A DNA stretch of 64,000 nucleotides from JAMLHH01 sp964653095 (GCA_964653095.1 CAZZEH010000016.1:1-64000), one strand, 5' to 3'; positions 1 through 9,096 are shown, counted from the first letter of the stretch. The notes: a model not told the origin generated them from the letters alone. Numbers and translations are program-made.

Positions 1-160
1 GATAAATTATTGTTTAATAAAAAAGTTGCATTTGTGACTTGAATCCAGCCTTCTATTAAATCCGGATATGTGAAAAATCTATTCCGAATTGAAATAGTTT
101 CAAATCAGTTGTTTGCGATAAAATGCAAATACAATCAAAGAGGCTCTTGTTCGCGTCAAA

Positions 161-200
161 TAAAAAAGCGAAGTCCTGGCAGACTTCGCTCCATTTTTTT
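161..200 (-). terminator. Rho-independent terminator after the cytochrome c gene
   Basis: A perfect 9-bp stem (AGCGAAGTC at 167-175 pairing with GACTTCGCT at 182-190) encloses a 6-base loop. On the minus strand it is followed by a run of T (complement of 162-167), as expected for the end of the cytochrome gene, whose stop lies just upstream. A T run also follows on the plus strand (194-200), so it could work in both directions. The remaining bases 1-160 show no convincing gene. Confidence 0.8.
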
Positions 201-210
201 ATTGCTCTTT

Positions 211-618
211 TTAATACGCTTCCATCATCTCCGGAATAGCCTGACCATTATGGCAGGTCATACAGCTAATCGTCATTTTTTTACCGTCTATTTCAGTATC
301 TTTAAAATACTTATTTCCTATCTCCACCGTCATCTTAATCATGGCTCTCGCTACATCTTTTTTAGGATTTTCATCACTGACAAAATCTATTCCATCGTCT
401 GTAGGCACATGACAATAACCACATTTTACACCCAATGCGCTATTAAGAGCATCCATCATGGCACCCAGTGCGTGCGGATCTATATCAGCCGGAAGCACTT
501 GTAAATTTTGTGGTTCATACCCCGCCCAAGGATCGTCAGGATTATAATCTCCTTTAATGGCATGGATACTTACAATTGCCAACAGCATAATCCCTAAAAC
601 ATAGAATTTATTTTTCAT
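211..618 (-). CDS. Secreted c-type cytochrome with two haem-binding motifs
   Basis: This 135-residue protein has an N-terminal hydrophobic segment (residues 5-20) that should act as a signal peptide or anchor. Two CxxCH haem c motifs are visible: CGYCH at 66-70 and CMTCH at 119-123. The ADIDPHALGAMMDALNSALG region before the first motif fits the CytoC_RC family (named for the photosynthetic reaction centre cytochrome subunit), which is common in non-photosynthetic Bacteroidota. It probably carries electrons in the periplasm; the partner enzyme is unknown. It stands alone, with a strong terminator directly downstream and no same-strand neighbour. Confidence 0.85.
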   Translation of the reverse strand: MKNKFYVLGIMLLAIVSIHAIKGDYNPDDPWAGYEPQNLQVLPADIDPHALGAMMDALNSALGVKCGYCHVPTDDGIDFVSDENPKKDVARAMIKMTVEIGNKYFKDTEIDGKKMTISCMTCHNGQAIPEMMEAY

Positions 619-768
619 GACTATATATTTTTCACCTAAGATAAACTATAAAATACAAATGTCATTGAAATGTCAAGAGGATTTTTCAAACTGTCCTGGT
701 TCGGATTAGATTCTCTGCCTATTATAGGTAAGGAATAAGGTTTTAATTATATTGTACTCCTTTTTAGT

Positions 769-2712
769 ATGAGAGATAAATTTGTTCTGCCTGTTATATT
801 ACTACTGGTAACTCTGGGTTTATATCACTCACTTTCCGGTGAGTACAACTTAGATGATTATCTTTACTTTACACAGATTGAACAAATAGATGAACTGGCT
901 GAACTTCCTCAGATTTGGAATATACAATTTTCGAAAGTCGATTATCGTCCCGTAGCATCTGTTACCTTCGCTCTGGAAAAAATCTTCATCAGTGAATTCA
1001 ATCCTACGGTTTCACACCTAATTAATTTGATTATCTACCTTTTAAGTATCACCGTATTTTATCTTTTCTCCAGAAAAATATTTCAGCATTTATATTTTTC
1101 TTGGATAGCTACTGCCTTATTTGCCTTTCTTCCTTTACATACCTCTATGGTGGCTAACGTCAAAAGTCGGGATGGGCTCTTAAGTTTTCTATTTGGGATT
1201 ACGGCTTTATACCTGATTACTTTATTAATGTCCGGCACCACCAGACTGAAACAAATGCTGTATATTTTTCTGGTTTTTGTACTGTTTTACCTTTCAATTT
1301 TCTCTAAGTTGGACGGGTTAATGATTTTACTTTCCATCCCTTTATTATTCATTTTAAATCTCAATTTCAGTGCAATAAAGCTTGCCGCAAAAAACACTTT
1401 GAGAGTATTAATTATATCTCTTATTGTATTTAGAGCGGCTACAACCGTTTTTGATTTTTGGCATGAAACTAAAAATACCATTGTCGCAGACTTACCGGTA
1501 GAAGAGACTACAGACCCTTTGATCTTCACTGAGAATCCAATTATTGCGTATGACGGAATCTCTTACAAATTAGCCTATACCATTCAAACCGTTTTCGAAT
1601 ACATTAAAATGATGTTTAGCCCAAAAGGGCATTACTTTTATTTTGGTTATGATATGCTCGAAGTACTCCCTTTGAACAACTCTATAATCATAGCCAAAGG
1701 AATAGTCCTCTTGGCACTTGTTTTTAGCGCCTTGTTTTTTATTATAAAACACGCAGTTTATTCATACGGGATATTTTTCATGTTCCTGTCATTGACCTAT
1801 TGTGCAAATTTCATTCAGCCCATAGCAGGTATTATCGCAGACAGATATGCATTTATTTCATCTGCAGGTGCTTCCATTGCATTAGCTTATTTTATAGTCA
1901 GGTGTTTTGAACTGCTGCAATCAAAAGGGACATTAAAGATGGAGACTCAGCGATTTTACACGATAACTTTTATACTGATTATTCTCATTTATATACCTTT
2001 TAATTTTGTGCGTGCCAAAGAATGGAAAACTTTTCACAGCCTTTTGGAAGCAGACATGCCCAAACTGACTGAGCGTTCATACGAAGCTAATCGTATAGCC
2101 ATGAACAGGTACATTGATGACGGATTTGAGACACAAAATCATCAGGACAAAATTAATTTTCTCAACAAGGGGATACACTATGCTCAGGCTGCGCTAAAAG
2201 TTTATGATGGGAACTATCTTCCTTATGAAGGTCTCGCCTTAGGATATTTCGGACTCGGAAACTTTCAGGAAGCCAAAAAAAGAGCCTTAGTAGCCTCCGC
2301 AAAATTTGATACCACTCTGGAAACCACCTACCGCATATTGTATGAAATCTATACTCAGGAAGAAAAGACCGACTCCGTTCTATGGGCATTGGAACATCTC
2401 AATAAAGCAGTACCTAACGATAATTTTCTCATTTTGAAATATGCCGAAACAGCTTATATACTGGATAAAAAAGACCTTGCCATGAACTTTTGCGACAGTA
2501 TTTTAAATCGTAACAACAAACAAGTTGCAGCATATCAGGCAAGAGCCTACATACACTTTTATTCACAAGACTCTTTAAAGGGTGCAGAAGACGCCGAACG
2601 CGCCTTCGAATTAGGCCTAAACGATGAAACTCTGTTTAATGCTGCGGGGATATATTGGATGTCCCGCGATACTGCAAGAGCTGAAAGATTATGGAATCTG
2701 GTCAAAAATTAA
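769..2712 (+). CDS. Membrane glycosyltransferase (GT-C, TMTC/ArnT-like) with C-terminal TPRs
   Basis: The 647-residue protein has about ten membrane-spanning segments over residues 1-420, followed by a soluble helical region (about 440-647) with TPR-like spacing. The early LDDYLYF motif (about residue 28) after the first membrane helix resembles the catalytic Asp loop of GT-C glycosyltransferases, and NVKSRDGLLSFLF resembles the second conserved loop of TMTC-type O-mannosyltransferases. It likely moves a sugar from a polyprenyl-phosphate donor to a protein or glycan outside the cytoplasm. It is followed on the same strand by two secreted-protein genes, which may be substrates or only neighbours. 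The fold is well supported; the substrate is not. Confidence 0.7.
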   Translation: MRDKFVLPVILLLVTLGLYHSLSGEYNLDDYLYFTQIEQIDELAELPQIWNIQFSKVDYRPVASVTFALEKIFISEFNPTVSHLINLIIYLLSITVFYLFSRKIFQHLYFSWIATALFAFLPLHTSMVANVKSRDGLLSFLFGITALYLITLLMSGTTRLKQMLYIFLVFVLFYLSIFSKLDGLMILLSIPLLFILNLNFSAIKLAAKNTLRVLIISLIVFRAATTVFDFWHETKNTIVADLPVEETTDPLIFTENPIIAYDGISYKLAYTIQTVFEYIKMMFSPKGHYFYFGYDMLEVLPLNNSIIIAKGIVLLALVFSALFFIIKHAVYSYGIFFMFLSLTYCANFIQPIAGIIADRYAFISSAGASIALAYFIVRCFELLQSKGTLKMETQRFYTITFILIILIYIPFNFVRAKEWKTFHSLLEADMPKLTERSYEANRIAMNRYIDDGFETQNHQDKINFLNKGIHYAQAALKVYDGNYLPYEGLALGYFGLGNFQEAKKRALVASAKFDTTLETTYRILYEIYTQEEKTDSVLWALEHLNKAVPNDNFLILKYAETAYILDKKDLAMNFCDSILNRNNKQVAAYQARAYIHFYSQDSLKGAEDAERAFELGLNDETLFNAAGIYWMSRDTARAERLWNLVKN

Positions 2713-2819
2713 GCTCTGCCCTCCTATAGTAAATTAGACTTCTTTTAAGAAGTTTTATTATTAAAAAAGGGGAAAGCTGGCACTCATATTGTAATTTTAA
2801 CGAGATAATTGAGAGACTT

Positions 2820-3449
2820 ATGAGATACACATTACTTTTACTTACTTTACCCTTTATCGTCAAAACAAGTGTAGCTAACGAAAATACAGACAGCCTTCTC
2901 ATTCAGAAAACATATACAGAAATGAACAGGCTGTTTGACGAAGGTCAGTACGATTCCTGTTTGACCTTTTTTGACAAAAAAACTCTTTCATATTTTTCAA
3001 TGATTGAAGAGCATGCTTTATATGACAGCAGAGCAGAGCTTTTTGAAATGTCTCCCGTGGATTTAATGATCACCTTAACCACGAGGCAAAAAATCAGAGA
3101 GTCGAATTTTGACCCGGTTACTACTAAGAACATCGCTTTAAAAGCCATTTTATTGGCAGATAACGATAAAATACGTCCCAAGAGTTCCATCTCAAAAATT
3201 GAAATTGCCGGAGACTGGGCTTACTCTATTCTGGTATTGGGAGACAAGGAAACAGATACTGATATTGTTTTCAAAAGAGAGGAAGACGAATGGAAAATCT
3301 ATTTTATCCATAGTATCAGCCAGGCTAAAAACAGTGAAGACCTGCTTTTGGCCATTTATAATAATTCAAAAGAACAATTATTAGGCGATATAGCTGAGAA
3401 ACTGAGCGTTTCCACGGCAGAACTCACCCAACCTATACTCACTAAATAA
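2820..3449 (+). CDS. Secreted protein of unknown function
   Basis: The 209-residue product starts with a typical signal peptide (hydrophobic core LLLLTLPF, likely cleavage after SVA near residue 19). The rest is acidic and has no motif I recognise. The alternating strands near the end (WAYSILVLGD, IVFKREEDEWKIYFIHS) look like a SnoaL/NTF2-like cone fold, a common format for small secreted Bacteroidota proteins, but this is only a shape impression. The gene lies 107 bp after the glycosyltransferase and 18 bp before the next secreted protein, so cotranscription with the latter is likely. Confidence 0.6.
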   Translation: MRYTLLLLTLPFIVKTSVANENTDSLLIQKTYTEMNRLFDEGQYDSCLTFFDKKTLSYFSMIEEHALYDSRAELFEMSPVDLMITLTTRQKIRESNFDPVTTKNIALKAILLADNDKIRPKSSISKIEIAGDWAYSILVLGDKETDTDIVFKREEDEWKIYFIHSISQAKNSEDLLLAIYNNSKEQLLGDIAEKLSVSTAELTQPILTK

Positions 3450-3467
3450 TCCTAAACTTCATAAAAG

Positions 3468-5486
3468 ATGAAGTATTCAACCATTATATTGTTTCTAATT
3501 TCATTGTATCTCTGTCCTCTTTCTTTCGGTCAAGCACCTGAAAACGAGATTCTGTCAGATACTATTCCGGAAGACACTACAACAGTCGCGTATAAATTGT
3601 GGAAACAGGCAGAAATTGACACTTTCCCATACTACCTGACTCACCAAAATACGAAACTTTTAGGAATTTCTTCGCTATTAAAACTCACTTATTTAGGAGA
3701 AAGTTTTCCTTCGGCAAATGACATAAAGCATCAGTATGCCCGTACTTATGTGGATAATTTACTTGCTAAAAGTGATACTGTTCTCGACTTTTTAGAAACC
3801 AATCTTAATTACCAGTTTCCGGTACTACTAAAAGATTTTTACGGACATTTTGGGCTGAGAAGATATTTATCCTGTTACAACAACCCTTCAGACTCGTGTA
3901 GTTCTATCCGACTATGGGGACTGGGCTTTATTAAGAAAGCTGCCGATTCTTCCAAAATTATGCCCGGTGCTCAATGGAGATGGCTTGCAGACAGAATTGA
4001 ACAGAAATTACCTTACGAAAAATTTGAAGAACAGTTAAGCTTCGTGGACATTGAAATTGATTCTATTGATCAGGCAGACTGGGAAGGTGCAGTGCTGAGT
4101 TTTAGCAGAATGCCCGGAAAGAAAAACCTTATTTATTCCAATGGCTCGAAGTTTCCTCTGAAAATTTTTGAATGGAATCCGGACACACAAATTTGGGACG
4201 ACTCGACCAAGGCTGCCGGATTAGAAAATTATCCGGGCGGCAGCAGAATTTACAGCGGTGATGTCAATAACGACGGACACCATGATCTCATTGTCCTCAG
4301 AAGTGCTTCCTCAAGAAGCAGTCCCGCCAAACTTTTTCCAAGTGCGTTAATCAGCAACGGAGACGGAACATACAAAGATATCGCCCTCGACTTGGGACTC
4401 GACAAGATGATATGGCCACAATGTTTCTGTATGGGAGACTTTAATCAGGACGGCAGAAGTGATTTATATTTTGGAGGATTGAGAGACGAATCTATCCTGC
4501 TGCTTCAAAATAAAGACAGTTCGTTTACAAACAAACAATATGTCTATGGACTGAATGAACTTGGAGCAAATATACAGGATTGCCTGTTTTCTGACATCAA
4601 TCATGACGGGAAACAAGACCTTCTTTTGTCTGCCAACGTCAATCATAACAGAGTGTACATTCAGGGATTAACCGACGATGTAAAGCAGGTATATTTTGGT
4701 GACAGAGCAGAAGAATATGATTTCAAAACTCCGACTTTCGGCGGTGCCGTTTTGAGCGGAAATACAGATAAAAACCGCGAGGGTGTGCTGTTTCTCAGTG
4801 AGGTTTCTGAGCGGTATGATGTATTCCCTTTTATTTTATCTGAAACAGATTCTATCGTAAGAGATACTTCCTACTACCTGACTTTTGGTAAAAAGGGCTT
4901 TGACAAAAGGCAATTGCCCAAAGAACTGGCATTGTATCGGTCAGGAGTTTGGATACAGACTTTTGACGGGATGAGGCTGTTGTACTCCGGCGGAAAAACT
5001 CCGGAAAGTCTTTTGCCGTTTTTTGAGTATAATTTGAATACGGATGAAGTCAAAGTAGCCTATCAGAGTGAATTGCCCCTATATACGCACAGCACAACGG
5101 TTATTGAACAGGACGGACAACCTGTTATTCTGTTTAAGGGAGGTGGTGATTATCCTCTGATGAGAAGCTCTCTGAAAGCTTTATCTTACAAGCCTGACAC
5201 CACCGGTCAGTATCATAAAATTTTTGATTTTGAAAACGAAACTATCGGTTCAAACATTGAGTTTAATATTATCACTGATACAGGAGATGTATTTAAGCGC
5301 AGTCTGACTGTTCGTGAAAAAGATAGTAAGGGTAATCACGCTATGCAGGAGTGGATTTGGCTTCCCGAGGAATACCATTTAGTACGGATAGAAGGAAGCA
5401 TACCGGATAAACTAACTGGAAAAGAAATTAAAAAGCTTTTGAAGCAGGAAAAGAAAAAGGCAAAAAAGAAGAAGAAAAAGAAATAA
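3468..5486 (+). CDS. Secreted FG-GAP/VCBS repeat protein with a polylysine tail
   Basis: The 672-residue protein has a signal peptide ending near SFGQ (residue 22). Three calcium-loop motifs of the FG-GAP/VCBS beta-propeller type are visible: DVNNDGHHD near 264, DFNQDGRSD near 323 and DINHDGKQD near 375. Such propellers bind ligands or proteins on the cell surface. No T9SS sorting domain is visible at the C-terminus; instead it ends in an almost pure lysine tract (last ~25 residues), which is odd for an exported protein. The gene is 18 bp after the preceding secreted-protein gene and converges on tatD with a 7-bp gap. Confidence 0.7.
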   Translation: MKYSTIILFLISLYLCPLSFGQAPENEILSDTIPEDTTTVAYKLWKQAEIDTFPYYLTHQNTKLLGISSLLKLTYLGESFPSANDIKHQYARTYVDNLLAKSDTVLDFLETNLNYQFPVLLKDFYGHFGLRRYLSCYNNPSDSCSSIRLWGLGFIKKAADSSKIMPGAQWRWLADRIEQKLPYEKFEEQLSFVDIEIDSIDQADWEGAVLSFSRMPGKKNLIYSNGSKFPLKIFEWNPDTQIWDDSTKAAGLENYPGGSRIYSGDVNNDGHHDLIVLRSASSRSSPAKLFPSALISNGDGTYKDIALDLGLDKMIWPQCFCMGDFNQDGRSDLYFGGLRDESILLLQNKDSSFTNKQYVYGLNELGANIQDCLFSDINHDGKQDLLLSANVNHNRVYIQGLTDDVKQVYFGDRAEEYDFKTPTFGGAVLSGNTDKNREGVLFLSEVSERYDVFPFILSETDSIVRDTSYYLTFGKKGFDKRQLPKELALYRSGVWIQTFDGMRLLYSGGKTPESLLPFFEYNLNTDEVKVAYQSELPLYTHSTTVIEQDGQPVILFKGGGDYPLMRSSLKALSYKPDTTGQYHKIFDFENETIGSNIEFNIITDTGDVFKRSLTVREKDSKGNHAMQEWIWLPEEYHLVRIEGSIPDKLTGKEIKKLLKQEKKKAKKKKKKK

Positions 5487-5493
5487 ATCACTT

Positions 5494-6288
5494 TTAATTC
5501 AATACAAACAGTCGTTCTGCATTTTCAGTCGTCTGTATGCGAATGTTATCCAAACTGCATTGTTTAACGTCTGCCAACATCTGACCAATTATAGGTAAAT
5601 ACGAACTTTCGTTTCTTTTCCCTCTGTACGGAACCGGCGGCAGAAAAGGCGAATCTGTTTCCAACAGAATACGCTCCAAAGGTATTTCCTTAAAGATATC
5701 AGGAAGCTGGGATTTTTTGTATGTGAGAGGTCCGTCCACACCGAGGTAGAAATTATCAAGTTCCAAAATTTGTTTGGCTTCGTCTAATGTACCTGAGAAA
5801 CAGTGAAAAACTCCCTTCAGATTTTCGTCGTAATTTTCCCGGACAAGATCAATCGTATCCTGAATCGAATTTCTTGTATGAAGAATTATTGGAAGGCCGA
5901 GCTCTTTCGCCCATCCTATCTGAATGGTTAGTGCCTGTTTCTGTTCTTCTTTGAAAGTGATATCCCAATAATAATCCAGTCCGGTCTCACCTATGGCATA
6001 AATTTTTCTGTCAAAAAACTCTTCCGGCTGAAAAGCCTGATGCTTCATTTCTTTTAGCACCTCCACATAATCACTTTTGACATCGCAGGGATGAAGTCCG
6101 ACTGTCGGGAAACAGACCTCCGGATATAAAGAGGAAAGCTTTTTGACCCTTTCCAGACTTTCCAAATCGATATTGGGTAGGACAATTTTCCGGACTCCGG
6201 TGGTTTGACTTCTTTGAATAACCTCGTCCAAATCCTCATCAAATTTGTCCATATAAATATGAGCGTGTGTGTCTATCCAGTACTCCAT
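5494..6288 (-). CDS. tatD: TatD family metal-dependent DNase
   Basis: At 264 residues this matches the usual TatD length. The metal-binding residues of the amidohydrolase barrel are all visible: DTHAHIY near the N-terminus, IGETGLDYYWD, the His of ILHTRNS, the His of FHCFSG and the Asp of LETDSPFLPP. Family members are 3'-5' exonucleases or DNases involved in DNA repair and RNA quality control. It is transcribed toward the FG-GAP gene, and the 2'-5' RNA ligase-like gene lies 33 bp upstream on the same strand, so the two probably share a transcript. Confidence 0.93.
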   Translation of the reverse strand: MEYWIDTHAHIYMDKFDEDLDEVIQRSQTTGVRKIVLPNIDLESLERVKKLSSLYPEVCFPTVGLHPCDVKSDYVEVLKEMKHQAFQPEEFFDRKIYAIGETGLDYYWDITFKEEQKQALTIQIGWAKELGLPIILHTRNSIQDTIDLVRENYDENLKGVFHCFSGTLDEAKQILELDNFYLGVDGPLTYKKSQLPDIFKEIPLERILLETDSPFLPPVPYRGKRNESSYLPIIGQMLADVKQCSLDNIRIQTTENAERLFVLN

Positions 6289-6321
6289 CCTTTCTCTAAC
6301 AGCTAAAATTATAATTGTTTT

Positions 6322-6888
6322 TTATTCGTTTAAAGCCACCTCTTTTATCACATCCCATTTTTTACCATTGTGTTTTAAAAGACTGACTGACTTAAAAACA
6401 GCTGTTTCTGTGAATTGTTTTTGGCTAAATTCCTTCTTTAATGCTTTCATATCCTGTGCGCTAATATCGCGATTGGCCAATGTGATATGAGGTGTAAAAA
6501 CTCTCTCCGGCTTTCTCCGACTTTCTCCGACATTTAAAATTTTGACAAAATATAAATCAAGCTCTCTTTGCAAATCAAACAGAGACGGGTGTGACTCGGG
6601 TACGGCATAGAAAGTGCGATTTCTAAAGGTTGAAAAGCCCGTAACTTTGACGCCAAAGGGCTGTATTTGAGTTGCAAAATCCGAAAAATGACTGAGTACC
6701 TCACTTTCTTTCTCTTCCAAATACCTGAATGGCGGAATCATGGTGATGTGTGCAGGTGAATTCAGTGTTTTTTTGCAACCATATTTTGAAGAAATTTCTT
6801 CTTTCAGCTCCTGTAACTTCTGTTTTACGGGAAGTTCAGGAATTATCGCGATATAATACAAAACTGATATGTTGGAATGCTCTTTCAA
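6322..6888 (-). CDS. 2'-5' RNA ligase-like 2H phosphoesterase
   Basis: The 188-residue protein carries both HxTx motifs of the 2H phosphoesterase superfamily: HITM in PAHITMIPPF and HITL in TPHITLANRD. Relatives (ThpR/LigT, YjcG) cut or seal 2',5'-linked RNA or cyclic phosphodiesters. No ATG is available in frame at the right place; the reading frame opens with TTG at 6888, and an in-frame TAA lies seven codons upstream. This TTG is 15 bp from the edge of the repeated DNA that flanks cassette A (6904), so the native start or promoter may have been changed by the cassette insertion. Function is confident; the exact start is not. Confidence 0.82.
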   Translation of the reverse strand: MKEHSNISVLYYIAIIPELPVKQKLQELKEEISSKYGCKKTLNSPAHITMIPPFRYLEEKESEVLSHFSDFATQIQPFGVKVTGFSTFRNRTFYAVPESHPSLFDLQRELDLYFVKILNVGESRRKPERVFTPHITLANRDISAQDMKALKKEFSQKQFTETAVFKSVSLLKHNGKKWDVIKEVALNE

Positions 6889-6903
6889 TGCTATGTGGAC
6901 AAC

Positions 6904-7087
6904 TTAAATTCATCATAATTCCCTTCCAAATTTGCAGGTAATACCAAAATAAGGTTTCACTTTATTCGTCTGTTTTGAATTTCAATTTGGTATTATCTTC
7001 AGATATCAGAAAGCTATCTATTTTTAATGACATAGAAATTGCTTTTAAAGGCAAACATTCTTCCTCAATCTCATTGGCAGAAAAGTA
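6904..7087 (-). repeat. 3' flank repeat, copy A (paired with 8913-9096)
   Basis: These 184 bases downstream of FISUMP gene A match the 184 bases downstream of FISUMP gene B at an exact spacing of 2009 bp, with scattered substitutions. In both copies the minus strand stays open in frame after the FISUMP stop codon for about 41 codons (for example NEIEE and FKAISMSLKID are readable in B). This could be the remnant of a longer protein or of a lost downstream gene. Confidence 0.8.
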
Positions 7088-8269
7088 CTAATTCTGAATG
7101 CAGCGCACAGAGAATCCATAAGCTCGCTCGCTACTGCCAATACCAGCACCATCGTTGACGATGCCTATATTTTTGGCATATATACCACTCACCGTACTGC
7201 TCCAATACCAGCCGGATTGCCCCGCTTCGTAATTTGTAGTACTACCACTGTGATAGGGGCGGTATCCTGACACAGGCCATTTTAACGGAGAATCGAAAGC
7301 ACCACCTGTATCAAGTGTTGTCCAACTTTGGCGTTCTTCCTCCCACTCTGCTTCCGTCGGTAATCTGAAACCGGGAGGACAAGGATTATTGATACCATTT
7401 ACACCTTGCCATAAATTGTCATTTTGTGGAGAACGCCAGTCGTAAGGTGAACTACTATTTCGAATACGTTGACTATGCCCCGGAGTGTCGGTTGCACTTA
7501 GAGCAATGATTACAGTAGAACTTCTTTCCTGATGACCATCTGTACCACGTCCCCATTGGTATAAATAACCGTAAGAATCCTCATCCGCGGGAGAAGTGGC
7601 TGCCTGAGCAGCTCCAAGGTTGCGGTCTAACCATGTTTTACCTGTAGCCGGATTCGTGACAACATCATACCCAAAACCGTGAAAGGTAAATTCAGTTGCT
7701 GAACTCCATACTGGTTTATCACCAATAAATTTCAGCACATCCCCTTCCTGTCCCGGTGCAACATCTACCCAGGCTGTTCCATCCCAATAGAGCATTTCAC
7801 CGGGTGCGGTACCGTCCGGGGCAACACCGTCTTGTCCGGCTGGTCCTTGCGGACCCGGCGTTCCGCTTGCCTCCGCATATAGCGCATACGGAACACTCAT
7901 AAGTTGACTGACTCCTGTTACAGAATAATTCGTTCCACCGGCAGGGTCAGTCTCTGTTTTAATAAAATAAAGACCTGTGGACCAGTCTATTTCGGATAAA
8001 CTGCCTATTATCGGTTTCCCGCTTCCAATCTCCAGACTGACCAAGCCATTTGCATTAGTGGTGGGATTTGGATCGTAAGTTTCCTGATACACTTCTTCAC
8101 CATCTGCAGAACCCCGTAAAATGGATATACGCATTCCGATAGTCTGATTGGATACTAATTGATTGTCGCCATCTCTAATGACAGCCTGATAGCTCATTCT
8201 TTCCGGCACCCGACCAAATACATTTGCAGATAGAAACAAAGCGATGTAAACAAAAAATAGTTTTTTCAT
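7088..8269 (-). CDS. FISUMP-domain surface protein, cassette A
   Basis: The 393-residue protein has a signal peptide (MKKLFFVYIALFLSANVFG) and an N-terminal beta-rich domain (about 20-135, PERMSYQAVIRDG to MSVPYALYAE) found in many exported Bacteroidota proteins. A short collagen-like Gly-Pro stretch follows (about 138-150), then a spacer (GEMLYWDGTAWV) and a C-terminal FISUMP domain (about 200-393) with KTWLDRNLGA, YQWGRG, CPPGFRLPTEAEWE, YWSS and VRCIQN. FISUMP resembles the FGE/C-type-lectin fold. No T9SS sorting domain is visible. It is the second gene of a cassette, 4 bp after the small sorting-domain gene. Its ligand is unknown. Confidence 0.85.
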   Translation of the reverse strand: MKKLFFVYIALFLSANVFGRVPERMSYQAVIRDGDNQLVSNQTIGMRISILRGSADGEEVYQETYDPNPTTNANGLVSLEIGSGKPIIGSLSEIDWSTGLYFIKTETDPAGGTNYSVTGVSQLMSVPYALYAEASGTPGPQGPAGQDGVAPDGTAPGEMLYWDGTAWVDVAPGQEGDVLKFIGDKPVWSSATEFTFHGFGYDVVTNPATGKTWLDRNLGAAQAATSPADEDSYGYLYQWGRGTDGHQERSSTVIIALSATDTPGHSQRIRNSSSPYDWRSPQNDNLWQGVNGINNPCPPGFRLPTEAEWEEERQSWTTLDTGGAFDSPLKWPVSGYRPYHSGSTTNYEAGQSGWYWSSTVSGIYAKNIGIVNDGAGIGSSERAYGFSVRCIQN

Positions 8270-8273
8270 AATG

Positions 8274-8759
8274 TTATAGTTTTACAATTTTAAAAGATTG
8301 AATTTTTTTGCTCTTGTAATCAAATACATGGATAAAATAGGTGGCTTTTGCCAAGTCATTCATGTGTATCATAGTTTCACCGGAATAGATTTGTTCGGCA
8401 TGCAGTAATCTGCCCTGAATATCAAGAAGCTGAAGCGATAGCTTTTCACTGTTATAATCTTTTATTTGCAGGGTTAAATTATCAGAAGTCGGATTAGGGA
8501 AAACCGACAATGAAATATTCAGGAGGCTTTCTTTGACTCCGACCGGTATTATTTCATATCCATGCTGTACTCCCTGAGTGACTGTTCCGCTATGGTCTGA
8601 ATGGGCAGTATAGACTACTTGACCAATAGAATAAGCTGCTGTACTTCCAATTCCGAAAGCATCACCGCCGGATACGTTTAAAGATTGCTGGGAATAGATG
8701 GTACCGGTCACCAACAGTGCGGAGATGAGCAGTATGAGTGGTTTTGTTTTGTATTTCAT
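8274..8759 (-). CDS. Small T9SS type A sorting-domain protein, cassette A
   Basis: The 161-residue protein has a signal peptide (cut near IYSQQ, residue 23), a short Gly/Ser-rich segment (about 25-75, with YSIGQVVYTAHSD), and a C-terminal T9SS type A sorting domain (about 80-161) starting FPNPTSDNLTLQI and ending FKIVKL. The sorting domain directs export by the T9SS and removal or anchoring by PorU, which is encoded at 18.5-22.3 kb. Almost nothing but the short segment would remain after processing. It is the first gene of cassette A, with close paralogues at 10409-10894 and 32766-33242. Confidence 0.88.
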   Translation of the reverse strand: MKYKTKPLILLISALLVTGTIYSQQSLNVSGGDAFGIGSTAAYSIGQVVYTAHSDHSGTVTQGVQHGYEIIPVGVKESLLNISLSVFPNPTSDNLTLQIKDYNSEKLSLQLLDIQGRLLHAEQIYSGETMIHMNDLAKATYFIHVFDYKSKKIQSFKIVKL

Positions 8760-8912
8760 ATTCGCTCTTTAGGATTAATGATGCATTAGATGATTTTAAA
8801 AAAACTTCAAATTGTTGCTGGCTCATGTATAATAGTGCCAAAAGTATCTTTTGTATAAACATACTGAATTAATTCCAGAAGCCGGCTGCCTTTCTGCTGT
8901 TATTATCCCGGC
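8760..8912 (-). promoter_or_regulatory. Upstream region of cassette A
   Basis: This stretch should hold the cassette A promoter. Directly before the start codon the minus strand reads a leader, TAATGCATCATTAATCCTAA, that resembles the leaders of cassette B (CAATACATTATTAACCCTAA) and cassette C (TAATACAACATTAAACTAA). A TACTTTTG sequence on the minus strand (complement of 8839-8846) fits the Bacteroidota -7 box TAnnTTTG, but no clear -33 TTTG lies at the right distance. The shared leader is seen directly; promoter function is inferred. Confidence 0.4.
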
Positions 8913-9096
8913 TTAAATCCATGATAATTCCCTTACAAATTTGCAGATAATACCAAAATAAGGTTTCGCTTTATCAGTCTGTTTTGAATTTCAAATTGGT
9001 ATTATCTTCAGATATTGGAAAGTTATCTATTTTCAATGACATAGAAATTGCTTTAAAAGGCAACCGTCCTTCCTCAATCTCATTGACAGAAAAGTG
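8913..9096 (-). repeat. 3' flank repeat, copy B (paired with 6904-7087)
   Basis: This is the second copy of the cassette 3' flank. It begins at the shared CTTAAAT sequence and continues into the stop codon of FISUMP gene B. Together with the genes it shows that cassettes A and B are a tandem duplication with a period of 2009 bp at this end. No equivalent flank follows cassette C. Confidence 0.8.

Noticed and set aside
70..504. Open frame of 144 codons on the plus strand
   Set aside because: It is the shadow of the cytochrome c gene on the other strand, runs through the terminator hairpin and has no protein-like pattern.
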